From: Runella aurantiaca
GTDB lineage: Bacteria; Bacteroidota; Bacteroidia; Cytophagales; Spirosomataceae
Length of the DNA stretch: 64,000 nt
Assembly: GCF_003339505.1 (NCBI RefSeq)
Contig: NZ_QPIW01000004.1
Coordinates: 124,001-188,000, forward strand
Reading direction: 5' to 3'
Of the stretch, positions 9,155 to 17,502 are shown piece after piece. The notes beneath the pieces were generated by a model, which saw nothing but the letters and a program-made list of their open reading frames with translations, searched no databases and was not told the DNA's origin. Made by a program: the position numbers and the translations under genes. Positions within the stretch are counted from its first letter, which is position 1, and every line of letters begins with the position of its first letter.

Positions 9155-9979
9155 ATGATTATGTACTTTTACAAGTGGTCTTCTTTTTTTTGCCACCATT
9201 ATTGTCTGTTATTCATTAGTGGGGCATTGCTGTGTGGGCCAGTGTTTGGACAAAACTCATCTTTTCAAAAAGGATCCGCTACCAATATGCGGGGCTCTAC
9301 ATTGGGGACGGCAGACTCGCTGTATGTTGATTTTAATAATGATATAGCCATGCAGTTGTTACCCTTTAATGACTTGTTTGAATTGGCGTTGTCGCATTCG
9401 CCATTGCTCAATTTTGAGAAAGAAGTGGCCAATGCTCAGGAGGCATCGTACAAACTTTCAAAGTTACAAATCTTGCAATCGGTGACGGCTGGCGGGAGTT
9501 ATTCGGCGGGTAATCAGGCCATTATTTCGACGGGGTCGGGGTCTACGGGAGATGCTATCGGACAAATTGCGAATGGATACCGGGTAGGGTTGAATCTCCA
9601 GCTTAGTCTGTATGAAATCATAGGCAGAAAACACATGCTTTCGCAGGCCAAAGCTACTTATCAATCTACTCTCACCCGTAAAGAGATACTCGAAGTGCAA
9701 CTAAAAAGGGAGTTGATTGATTTGTTTCAGGATTTGGTGACGGCGCAGAAAGTGCTTCAACTCAGACTGAAAGACCAGCAAATGGCGACGGTGGCGTACC
9801 AAATCGCAGAGGTGGAATTCAAACAGCGGAAATTGGATGTGAATGCATTCTCGAATGCGAGCAAAAGCTATTTTGGCGTTCTTTCTTCCATTGAGGAAGC
9901 GAGAGGGTCTTTTTTGAAGTATTTGTATAATCTTGAGGCGCTGGTGGGAGTTCCGATTCAACGCCTAAAACGTAAATAA
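9155..9979 (+). CDS. TolC-like outer-membrane efflux protein, half length
   Basis: About 275 residues with an N-terminal signal region (hydrophobic CLLFISGALLCGPVFGQ, cleavage after GQ likely). The mature part resembles one outer-membrane efflux protein (OEP) repeat: FNDLFELALSHSPLLNFEKE, a beta-rich hairpin stretch around GYRVGLNLQLSLYEIIGRK, and long helices with RKEILEVQLKRELIDLFQDL and SIEEARGSFLKYLYNLEALVG. TolC proteins normally carry two such repeats in 430-480 residues; here there is one. It lies 9 bp upstream of the Wzc/GumC-like gene, so it may serve polymer export across the outer membrane, where other loci use Wza (no Wza/SLBB gene is in the window). ATGs at 9155 and 9161 are both possible starts. 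Confidence 0.8.
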   Translation: MIMYFYKWSSFFCHHYCLLFISGALLCGPVFGQNSSFQKGSATNMRGSTLGTADSLYVDFNNDIAMQLLPFNDLFELALSHSPLLNFEKEVANAQEASYKLSKLQILQSVTAGGSYSAGNQAIISTGSGSTGDAIGQIANGYRVGLNLQLSLYEIIGRKHMLSQAKATYQSTLTRKEILEVQLKRELIDLFQDLVTAQKVLQLRLKDQQMATVAYQIAEVEFKQRKLDVNAFSNASKSYFGVLSSIEEARGSFLKYLYNLEALVGVPIQRLKRK

Positions 9980-9988
9980 ACTTGACGG

Positions 9989-12196
9989 ATGACAGTTAAT
10001 CATTTTATACGTCTTCTGAAAGAAAATACACTGTGGATTATTCTGTTCCCGCTGCTGACGGCGGGCGCGGTTTATTATTTTACCCGTAACGAACAAAAAG
10101 AATATACCGCAAAAGCAACCGTTTATACTGGGCTTGCCTCGGGGTATTCTATTCAATCGGTCAATAAATCAGGGACTCCCGATTACACAACCATCAGCAA
10201 TGCTTTTGATAATTTGCTGACTACGTTGAACTCAAACGAGACCATGCGTCAGATTGGCCTGCGCTTATTGGCGCAGCACCTTGTGTTACAAAAACCCGAC
10301 AGCCTTGTTTTGGCACAACCTGGGTTTACTGAATTACAAGATGCGGTTCCTTCACGTTTTCGGCTTGACTTATTGGCCAATTTGGACTCCACAGGACTGT
10401 ATCCCAAGCTAGAGGCGCTGGCCAATTCAGATAAAGACAACCCAATTAAGAGTCTCTTAAACGACCCCTATTCTTACTACTCTACCGAAGGAATTGCCAA
10501 AAAACTGAAGGCAAACCGAAAGAATAGCAGCGATATGATTGAGCTAGAGTATGAGTCGGACGACCGGGGCGTGACCCAACAAACGCTCGCTCATGCCGTT
10601 CGGGTGTTGAATGCGCGTTACGTTTCTCTAAAAAGCATTGACGCAAATCCCGTTATTGATTATTACAAAGGCAAATCTCAAGAAGCACGGGATAAGCTAG
10701 AGGAGATAGAATCCAAACTGCGGGAGTTTAATATTAAACACGAACTGGTAAACTTTGCCGAAGAATCCAAAAATGCGGTATTCTCCCGCGATGGGTTTGC
10801 CAAAGAATATACCACAGAATTGATGCGCAACCGCGCCGTAAAAGCTGGTATGGATGCCCTCCAAAAACGAATGGGGCAGCGTGGTAATCTGCTGTCTATC
10901 AATGATGATTTGATTCAAAAGCAGACTGAACTTTTGTTTGCCGAAACCGAAGTGGTAAGTGCGCAGTCGAGTGGGCAGAGCAACGGCCAAGTCAGTAGTT
11001 TGCAGGCTAAAGCAGACCGGATAAAGGAAGAAATGAAGGAGATTTCGCGGCGGTATTATGCCGCAGGCAATTCTCCCGAATCTCTGCCCCAAGATAAATT
11101 GGTGGAAGATTGGTTGGCAAAAGTGATTGAGTTTGAAGAGTCAAATGCCCGCCTCGATGTGTATAAAAAACGCCTTGGGGAATTTCAGGCTAAAATGACT
11201 GAATATAGCCCGTTAGGAACAGACCTGCACCAACTGCAACGCGAACTCGACGTGGCAGAAAAGGAATATCTGGCTTTGACGGCCAGCCTAAACCAAGCGC
11301 AAATCTATCGTCAGGACGTGTTGGAGGATGATATACTGAAGATTCTTGACCCGCCTAGCTATCCGTTAAAGCCCAAACCGAGCAAGCGCCTGTTGCTGAT
11401 TGTGGTGGGTTTTGGGGTTGGTCTTTTTATCGCACTATTGATGACGGTCATTCGTTTTCTGCTCGACCGCCGGCTTGATTCTCCCGAAAATGCCGAAGCA
11501 AAAATCGGTAAACCGGTGATTATTGCTTTTCCAAAAGTAAAAAAATTGACCCTTGGCTCGAAGGAGAGCCGGGCCGCAATGAGTACGTTTGAGCAGTTGA
11601 CCAATGCCATCAACATTGAGATTTTACAGTCGGCGTCACAGGTCCCGATTCCGTTGATTACGCTGGTGAGTATGCGTTCTAAACAAGGTAAAACTTGGGT
11701 AGCCCACGGACTGGCGCGCTTGTATGCCGAGACGGGGCAGCAAATAGCCTATTTTTACCCAAAAATTGCCAAAAATGAACTTCCTTTTGAACAAAATGGA
11801 GTCCATTTTTTCCCTTATTCCATTCGGCCAGATTTTATGAATGTGTCTGATTTGACGGGGCTGTTGGAGGAGGATAAACCCTTTGCAACTTCGCCTTTTC
11901 ATAAAATCATCTTGGAACTGCCACCGCTGGTGAGTAGTCCTTTGCCGCTGTATTTGTTTAACAAATGCCACGTTTCGCTTTTGGTTGTGGATGCAAACAG
12001 CGTGTGGGGGCGTAAGGAGAAACAGCTGATGGATTTATACAATAAAATTTCTACCAAGAACCCCATAATTATTTTAAATCGTGTTGAAAAGGAGTATATT
12101 GATGCCCCAACGGTGAAAGAAGCGGAGCAAATTTTAGTGCCGTCTGAGTTGTTGCTCAAACACCAGCGAAAACTGCCGTCTGCCTCCCAAACCTAA
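9989..12196 (+). CDS. Wzc/GumC-like polysaccharide co-polymerase with degenerate tyrosine-kinase domain
   Basis: A 735-residue polysaccharide chain-length determinant. It has an N-terminal membrane helix (about residues 12-30), a large periplasmic part with coiled-coil segments (about 215-450), a proline-rich membrane-proximal motif DPPSYPLKPKPSKR and a second helix (about 468-490). The C-terminal cytoplasmic domain (from about 535) has the fold order of a BY-kinase, but its key motifs are eroded: the Walker A equivalent is MRSKQGKT (562-569), the Walker A' aspartate position reads LELPP with Glu643, and there is no C-terminal tyrosine cluster. It probably controls polymerisation and export with the TolC-like protein and flippase encoded beside it. 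Kinase activity looks doubtful. Confidence 0.88.
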   Translation: MTVNHFIRLLKENTLWIILFPLLTAGAVYYFTRNEQKEYTAKATVYTGLASGYSIQSVNKSGTPDYTTISNAFDNLLTTLNSNETMRQIGLRLLAQHLVLQKPDSLVLAQPGFTELQDAVPSRFRLDLLANLDSTGLYPKLEALANSDKDNPIKSLLNDPYSYYSTEGIAKKLKANRKNSSDMIELEYESDDRGVTQQTLAHAVRVLNARYVSLKSIDANPVIDYYKGKSQEARDKLEEIESKLREFNIKHELVNFAEESKNAVFSRDGFAKEYTTELMRNRAVKAGMDALQKRMGQRGNLLSINDDLIQKQTELLFAETEVVSAQSSGQSNGQVSSLQAKADRIKEEMKEISRRYYAAGNSPESLPQDKLVEDWLAKVIEFEESNARLDVYKKRLGEFQAKMTEYSPLGTDLHQLQRELDVAEKEYLALTASLNQAQIYRQDVLEDDILKILDPPSYPLKPKPSKRLLLIVVGFGVGLFIALLMTVIRFLLDRRLDSPENAEAKIGKPVIIAFPKVKKLTLGSKESRAAMSTFEQLTNAINIEILQSASQVPIPLITLVSMRSKQGKTWVAHGLARLYAETGQQIAYFYPKIAKNELPFEQNGVHFFPYSIRPDFMNVSDLTGLLEEDKPFATSPFHKIILELPPLVSSPLPLYLFNKCHVSLLVVDANSVWGRKEKQLMDLYNKISTKNPIIILNRVEKEYIDAPTVKEAEQILVPSELLLKHQRKLPSASQT

Positions 12197-12223
12197 CCGA
12201 TTTAAAGCCCGTTTGCCAACGTT

Positions 12224-13660
12224 ATGAGTAATACTAAAAAAGCGATTGATGGGGGGAAATGGATTACTATTTCTACCGTCATATCCACTGTATTTCAGTT
12301 TGTTCAGGTCACAATTCTTGCCCGATTATTGGATCCCGCCGTTTTTGGGGTCGTAAGTGTAAGTACGCTAATCATTAATTTCTTCTATATTTTTAGTAAT
12401 CTCGGTTTTTCAAACTCCATCATTTATAAACAGGAAAACGACCAAAAAGCGTTGTCTACGCTGTATTTTCTGAGTCTCCTGATGGGTTTTTTTATTTTCC
12501 TTATCGTCTTTTTTAGCTCACCGCTTATCATCGCGTATTACCATGAGCCGAGGCTTGATAAGGTCATTAAGTTGGCGTCGCTGTATTTTGTGATTATTTA
12601 TTTCGGCCAAATTTACCTCTTTCTGCTCCAGAAAGAACTGCGCTTCAAGTCGATTGCTCTGATGGAAATTGCGGGAGCGGTGGTAGGTGCTGTTACTTCT
12701 ATCTCGTTGGCATACAGTGGTTTTGAAGAGTTGTCGTTGATTTACGGACAATTGGCCATGCACGTTGTTCGTACGGGTTTACAAATTGTTTTTGGGCTAA
12801 AGTTCTTTTTCCCGTCGTTGTATTTCAACTTGGGAATGATCAAGGAGCATATTCGTTTTGGAATGTACAATGTAGGCGATGGACTGCTGGGGTTTATCCA
12901 AGGAAACGCCGATACGATTGTGGTGGGTGGCGTGTTGGGGGTTAAATCGTTGGGTTTTTATACGGTGGCGGCCCAATTGGCGGTGTTTCCGATTACCAAG
13001 CTCAACCCCATTATATTGCAGGTGGCGTACCCGTTGTTGGCCAAAATGAAAGACAAAGATTCGGAGCTACGCAAGTCATATATCAAAATTTTGGATTTGA
13101 TTAGTTATCTCAATTTGCCTTTGCTGGCGGGGTTGTTTATTACGGCCAACAGTGTTATTCCGTTGCTGTACGGCACAGGCTGGGAGCCGACCATTCCGTT
13201 GATTAAGATTTTTGTTTTCCAGAGTTTTTTCAGTTCGTTGGCGCATCCATTGTATACCATTGCCTTTACCAAAGGCAAGCCAAACTTGCTTTTTTATCTT
13301 AATTTAGTCACGCTTATCATTAAGATTCCGTTGCTCTATTTCTTTGGGAAATACTGGGAAGTCACCGGCATTGCCTTTGCGTTTTTGACGGCTACGTTCA
13401 TCTATTTGGTCCTGAATTTCGTGATTGCCCACTCATTAATCGGTCCTTTTTTGAAAGAGTTTTTGACCAATCTCAGCAAACCATTGCTGTTTTGCCTGAT
13501 GATGGTTGGCGGGGTATTTTTGTATCAACAGTTTGTCGGCAGTGAGGGGCTGCTCCATACCTTGATTCAGATTGCCATTGGTGGGGGCATTTTTGCGGTT
13601 CTGACGTTGAAGTTTAAACTTTCGTTGTCAGAAATTAAAAATTTCAGGAAGACAGTGTAA
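12224..13660 (+). CDS. Wzx-type polysaccharide flippase (MOP superfamily)
   Basis: A 478-residue integral membrane protein with about 12-14 helices and the polysaccharide-synthesis start IDGGKWITISTVISTVFQFVQVTILARLLDPAVFGVVS (quoted here only as its general position, residues 7-45). The mid-protein segment with FGMYNVGDGLLGFIQGNADTI followed by VGGVLGVKSLGFYTVAAQLA is the usual second-half repeat of the Wzx/TuaB/RfbX group. It would move undecaprenyl-linked repeat units across the inner membrane. The gene begins 27 bp after the co-polymerase gene, and a 108-bp gap separates it from the next GT2 gene. TuaB/AmsL-type relatives are the closest by layout. Confidence 0.93.
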   Translation: MSNTKKAIDGGKWITISTVISTVFQFVQVTILARLLDPAVFGVVSVSTLIINFFYIFSNLGFSNSIIYKQENDQKALSTLYFLSLLMGFFIFLIVFFSSPLIIAYYHEPRLDKVIKLASLYFVIIYFGQIYLFLLQKELRFKSIALMEIAGAVVGAVTSISLAYSGFEELSLIYGQLAMHVVRTGLQIVFGLKFFFPSLYFNLGMIKEHIRFGMYNVGDGLLGFIQGNADTIVVGGVLGVKSLGFYTVAAQLAVFPITKLNPIILQVAYPLLAKMKDKDSELRKSYIKILDLISYLNLPLLAGLFITANSVIPLLYGTGWEPTIPLIKIFVFQSFFSSLAHPLYTIAFTKGKPNLLFYLNLVTLIIKIPLLYFFGKYWEVTGIAFAFLTATFIYLVLNFVIAHSLIGPFLKEFLTNLSKPLLFCLMMVGGVFLYQQFVGSEGLLHTLIQIAIGGGIFAVLTLKFKLSLSEIKNFRKTV

Positions 13661-13768
13661 AAGTAGAAAATGAATCAAAATAGACAGAACGCATATCCTC
13701 AAAAAAGTTGTTTACACGGAGAATAATAGATGTATAGTGGTTTATGACCACCCCTAACCAACGTTGCT

Positions 13769-14674
13769 GTGAATAATTCTTTACTTCCCACTTGGGTTTC
13801 TAAACATTTGTTTGCGTATCCGTCTGGCGATACTTCGGTAGAGCGTATCGCAGATATTCGGTTGAGGCTGAGTAAGTTTCGAATCGAAAATCCTGAAATA
13901 TCCATCGTGATTCCTGCCTACAACGAAGAAGCAAATATCTTGAATCTGCTGTCGTCATTGGGCGACCAACAAACGACCCGAAGCGTGGAATTGTTGGTCG
14001 TGAATAATAATTCGGCGGACCGTACGCAAGAGTTGTTGGACAAATGCGGCGTACGGTCAATTTTTGAAAAACAACCAGGCGTGGCTTTTGCCCGTCAGTC
14101 GGGATTATTGGCGGCCAAGGGGCGAATCATCGCCAATGCCGACGCCGATTGCCTGTACCCGCCGGGTTGGGTGGAGGCAATTACGGCGCCACTCCAAAAC
14201 CCCGCCATTGCGTGTTCCTACGGATTGTACTCGTTTTTGCCCAGTCCTCAATCGTCGCGGTTGGCGTTGTCGCTATATGAAAAAGCGGCACACCTGCTCA
14301 ATCGGGTGCGCAATCGACACCGGTCGTACATGAATGTGTACGGCTTCAATTTTGCGTTTCGACGGGCAGATGCGTTGGCGGTGGGCGGTTTTGAGACCGA
14401 TTCGGGGCGGGAAGGTTCCGTGGCCGAACTGATTGCAGCGGGAGAAGCCCCCCCGCCGTCGGGCCGTTGTGAGGACGGATTGATGGCTTTGGCGCTTCAA
14501 AATCAGGGAAAGGGCACGACTTACAGGGTCACGGACCCCAACGCGAAGGCATGGACCAGTGACCGACGATTGGTGGCGGATGGAAGTTTGATGAAAGCGT
14601 TTTCCAAACGTTTTTGGGGCGGTCTTCAAGAAATTGGCCATTTTTTATCCCCCACGCCAAAATCTTCCTCTTGA
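13769..14674 (+). CDS. Glycosyltransferase family 2
   Basis: A 301-residue GT2 enzyme with ISIVIPAYNEEANILNLL, the nucleotide-binding VNNNSADRTQELL and the metal-binding motif ANADADC (DxD). Further on, GRCEDGLMALAL supplies the ED catalytic-base region. There is no strong membrane helix, so it is probably a soluble or peripheral cytoplasmic enzyme. The start is taken as GTG at 13769: the upstream ATG at 13744 runs into a stop after ten codons, and the next in-frame ATGs fall inside the conserved domain. A 108-bp gap separates it from wzx and 15 bp separate it from the CHU_C gene. It likely adds a residue to the repeat unit. Confidence 0.88.
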   Translation: MNNSLLPTWVSKHLFAYPSGDTSVERIADIRLRLSKFRIENPEISIVIPAYNEEANILNLLSSLGDQQTTRSVELLVVNNNSADRTQELLDKCGVRSIFEKQPGVAFARQSGLLAAKGRIIANADADCLYPPGWVEAITAPLQNPAIACSYGLYSFLPSPQSSRLALSLYEKAAHLLNRVRNRHRSYMNVYGFNFAFRRADALAVGGFETDSGREGSVAELIAAGEAPPPSGRCEDGLMALALQNQGKGTTYRVTDPNAKAWTSDRRLVADGSLMKAFSKRFWGGLQEIGHFLSPTPKSSS

Positions 14675-14689
14675 AATATTAGACTGGGC

Positions 14690-15691
14690 ATGATGATGAA
14701 TTTCTACAAAACGAATCGCAATGGAAACCGACCTGTGCGCTCATTTCTGTTGCTCTTCGTGGGGTGCTGGATGGCAGGGATGTTTGGGAGGAATGCATCT
14801 GCCCAGAATTGTGCCGATGGAAATACTATCAGTAATCAAACATTTGGTACTGGTCAGCGGGGGGCTTTGCCGAACGGCTATATCAATTATACTTACGTAA
14901 CCGATGGCTGTCCGAATGACGGGCGCTACACGGTAGCGGGTATGGTGAGTGGGGCTTGTTTTACAAACAGTTGGCACGGCCTGAATGAAGACCACACCCC
15001 GGGAGACGCGGCAGGTAATATGTTGATTATCAATGCGCCTTATCCGGGTGAGATTTATCGGGAAACCATTGCTGGTTTATGCACCAAAGCGGCTTACGAA
15101 TACTCGTTTTGGTTGGTCAATTTAAACCTCGAATTTCCGCCGGGAACCTGTGGTTTTGCCATACCCAACGACCCCGATATTACCATCCGTGTCGAAACGA
15201 CCGACGGTCGATTGATTGATACTTTACACACGGGGGTAACTTTACGAACACCCACACCCGTTTGGCGAAAATTTGCTTTGACTTTCAATTTTCCTCCCAT
15301 GCCAGAGGAGACGACGGATGTATTGATTCGGCTGATTGACAACGGAGAGGGAGGGTGTGGGAATGATTTTGCTATCGACGATTTGGTCTTGAAAAGGTGT
15401 ACCGATTGTGAAAGTCCGAGTGTGTATGTGCCCGATATATTTACGCCTAATAACGACGGTCAAAATGATGTTTTGGACGTTTTTATGAGCAATGTAGCGG
15501 CGTTTGAATTTGTGGTCTATGACCGGTGGGGAAGTGCAATTTTTGTCAGCAGCGACCCAGCAGTCAAGTGGGACGGAAAATTTAAAAACGTGGCGTGCCA
15601 GGAAGGGATATATACATGGTCAATGACGTATACATTTACGACCTCAAACCAAAAATACACCAAAAACGGTCAAGTGGTGTTGGCTCATTAA
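14690..15691 (+). CDS. Secreted protein with C-terminal CHU_C / type B type IX secretion sorting domain
   Basis: A 333-residue exported protein. The N-terminus has a signal peptide (core SFLLLFVGCWMAGMFG, cleavage near NASAQ). Residues about 35-240 form a beta-rich, cysteine-containing domain with NPDITIRVETTDGRLIDTL-like strands and IRLIDNGEGGCGNDFAIDD, a layout seen in many Bacteroidota surface proteins. From about residue 245 there is a CHU_C (gliding-motility-associated C-terminal) domain: VYVPDIFTPNNDGQNDVL, then VVYDRWGSAIF and KWDGKFKNVACQEGIYTW. This domain directs export through the type IX system and surface attachment. Its place inside the polysaccharide operon suggests a role in anchoring or organising the polymer at the cell surface (inference). 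Confidence 0.88.
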   Translation: MMMNFYKTNRNGNRPVRSFLLLFVGCWMAGMFGRNASAQNCADGNTISNQTFGTGQRGALPNGYINYTYVTDGCPNDGRYTVAGMVSGACFTNSWHGLNEDHTPGDAAGNMLIINAPYPGEIYRETIAGLCTKAAYEYSFWLVNLNLEFPPGTCGFAIPNDPDITIRVETTDGRLIDTLHTGVTLRTPTPVWRKFALTFNFPPMPEETTDVLIRLIDNGEGGCGNDFAIDDLVLKRCTDCESPSVYVPDIFTPNNDGQNDVLDVFMSNVAAFEFVVYDRWGSAIFVSSDPAVKWDGKFKNVACQEGIYTWSMTYTFTTSNQKYTKNGQVVLAH

Positions 15692-15725
15692 TTGAAATTA
15701 ACCTTTTGCCAATCTTTTTAAACTT

Positions 15726-16517
15726 ATGGTAGCCTCTGCCAATCATTTTGCAGGTGTCACGTTGCTCATCACGCATTACAATCGCAGCAGTTCGTTGGAG
15801 CGTTTGTTAAAATCATTTCAAAACTTGGGTTGCGTTTTTGACGACATCGTGGTATCTGACGATGCCAGTAAGCCTGAGCATTTTAAGGCGGTAGAGGCGA
15901 TGAAAGAAAAATACGGATTTACGTTGGTTTCGACACCTCAAAACAAAGGGTTGGGTAACAACATCAATAAAGGACAAGCGGCGGTAAAATCGCCCTACAC
16001 ACTGTACGTTCAGGAAGATTTTGTGCCAAAACCTGCCTTCGTGACGCATTTTAAAGATGCGTTGGCGTTTATGGAGCTAGATAATGAGCTGGATATTGTT
16101 CGTTTTTACGCCTATTTTGTCTATCCGTACCTCAAACCCCACGGCAAAGGCTATTCGTTGATGGTGTTTAAACCGTTGATTTGGTACACCGACCACCTGA
16201 AATTTTACTACTATAGCGACCACCCACATTTGCGTCGAAGCACGTTTTTGGACAAGTTTGGCAAGTATGTCGAAGGCATTAAATCGGACAGAACCGAGTT
16301 TTTGATGTGTTTGTCGGTGCTAAAAAAGAAGGGTAAAGGTCTGTTTTTTAATGAATTTACCACCCTTTTTGACCAAAAAAACTCCAGTGATGAACCCAGT
16401 ACCATTCAGCGAAGTAGTTGGCGAGAAAGCTCCAATCCTGCTTTTATGGCCTTGCGGTGGTTTTACTTAAAATTCCGATTGTTAAAAAACACAGTTGAAC
16501 TTATTACTTTCAAATAA
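15726..16517 (+). CDS. Glycosyltransferase family 2, first copy of a tandem pair
   Basis: A 263-residue GT2-like enzyme: VTLLITHYNRSSSLERLL at the N-terminus, DDIVVSDDASKPEH as the nucleotide-binding segment and YTLYVQEDFVPKPAF as the metal-site region (QED in place of DxD). A conserved YSDHPHLRRSTFLDKFG block lies in the acceptor half. It is a close paralogue of the next gene over the whole length, with near-identical stretches at protein and DNA level, so a local duplication is evident. Predicted to be cytoplasmic and to act on the lipid-linked repeat unit. It lies 34 bp after the CHU_C gene. Confidence 0.9.
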   Translation: MVASANHFAGVTLLITHYNRSSSLERLLKSFQNLGCVFDDIVVSDDASKPEHFKAVEAMKEKYGFTLVSTPQNKGLGNNINKGQAAVKSPYTLYVQEDFVPKPAFVTHFKDALAFMELDNELDIVRFYAYFVYPYLKPHGKGYSLMVFKPLIWYTDHLKFYYYSDHPHLRRSTFLDKFGKYVEGIKSDRTEFLMCLSVLKKKGKGLFFNEFTTLFDQKNSSDEPSTIQRSSWRESSNPAFMALRWFYLKFRLLKNTVELITFK

Positions 16518-16601
16518 AAAGTACAGTATTGGTCGTCAGAGGCTTACTGAAAAAGTAGCCGAGACGGCGGTGAATGTGTATTTTTCTAAAAGATAGACCC
16601 G

Positions 16602-17387
16602 ATGGCTAAAGCGGAGAACCATTTTTCTGGCGTTACATTGCTCATTACGCATTACAATCGAAGCAGTTCGCTGGAACGTTTGCTAAAAGCATTTGATGCT
16701 ATTTCTTGTTCATTTGAAGACATTGTGGTTTCAGATGATGCCAGCAAGCCAGAGCATCAAGAGGCCATGGCAGAGATGCGTAAACGTTTTCCGTTTCGGC
16801 TCATTACGACGCCCAAAAACAAAGGGTTGGCCAATAACCTCAACAAAGGACAGGAGGCCGTTACAACGCCTTATACGCTCTATGTGCAGGAGGATTTTAT
16901 TCCTAAACCCGCCTTTATCCCCAAGCTGAAAGCGGCGCTTGGGTTTCTCAATGACGATGCATCTTTGGACATGGTGCGCTTCTATGCCTATTATGAATAT
17001 GCCCATTTGGAGCCGTTTAAAGGAGGGTTTTCGCGAATGGTGTACAAACCTTGGTCGGCCAAATACGATAAAATTTACTTCTACAGCGACCACCCGCACC
17101 TGCGTCGTAGCACGTTTTTGAACAAATTTGGCCGTTATGTAGAAGGGATTAAGTCGGACAAAGCGGAGTATATGATGTGCCTGGCCTTCATTCAAAATAA
17201 AGGTACGGGTCTGTTTTATGATGATTTCAAGGGGCTATTTGACCAAGTAAATTCGGACAATGAACCCAGCACGGTGCAGCGCAATAACTGGCGTCAACAA
17301 AGCAATAACCCATTCATACGCCTAGCGCGGACGCTGTATCGACAAATCAAATACAACTACGATTTACGCTTTACCCGCCCGCATTAG
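16602..17387 (+). CDS. Glycosyltransferase family 2, second copy of the tandem pair
   Basis: A 261-residue paralogue of the preceding gene: VTLLITHYNRSSSLERLL is identical in the two, as are IVVSDDASKPEH and SDHPHLRRSTFL. Differences collect between residues 30-85 and in the C-terminal 60 residues, which is compatible with divergence in acceptor or donor specificity. The 84-bp gap between the copies has no clear promoter. It is the last gene of the second polysaccharide operon, and its TAG stop is immediately followed by a 12-bp hairpin and then a 20-bp terminator stem. Confidence 0.9.
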   Translation: MAKAENHFSGVTLLITHYNRSSSLERLLKAFDAISCSFEDIVVSDDASKPEHQEAMAEMRKRFPFRLITTPKNKGLANNLNKGQEAVTTPYTLYVQEDFIPKPAFIPKLKAALGFLNDDASLDMVRFYAYYEYAHLEPFKGGFSRMVYKPWSAKYDKIYFYSDHPHLRRSTFLNKFGRYVEGIKSDKAEYMMCLAFIQNKGTGLFYDDFKGLFDQVNSDNEPSTVQRNNWRQQSNNPFIRLARTLYRQIKYNYDLRFTRPH

Positions 17388-17426
17388 GATAGTGCAGCAG
17401 GTTTCTCAAAACCAGCTGCACTATCC
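17387..17426 (+). other. Long hairpin starting in the stop codon of the last polysaccharide-operon gene
   Basis: GGATAGTGCAGC (17387-17398) pairs perfectly with GCTGCACTATCC (17415-17426). Inside, after an A-A mismatch, GGTTT pairs with AAACC around a CTCA loop. The G of the TAG stop is the first paired base. There is no T-run directly after it, so a role as 3' mRNA stabiliser or REP-like element fits better than a terminator. Confidence 0.6.
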
Positions 17427-17444
17427 GATAAATAGCTTTTTGCC

Positions 17445-17487
17445 ACTAAAAACCCCCGCGAAGAAACTCTTCGCGGGGGTTTTTAGT
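17445..17487. terminator. Bidirectional intrinsic terminator between convergent genes
   Basis: A perfect 20-bp stem: left arm 17445-17464, loop AAC (17465-17467), right arm 17468-17487, GC-rich in the middle (CCCCCGCGAAG) with A5/T5 runs on both flanks. It sits between the end of the plus-strand polysaccharide operon (17387) and the end of the minus-strand CBM6 glycosidase gene (17503), and should stop transcription from both sides. Confidence 0.9.
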
Positions 17488-17502
17488 GAGATGTACGGAA
17501 TA

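Noticed and set aside
9155-9988. TolC-like gene as a truncated pseudogene
   Set aside because: The stop is followed within 9 bp by the co-polymerase start, and no second OEP repeat is found in any frame, so it is more likely a genuine short form.
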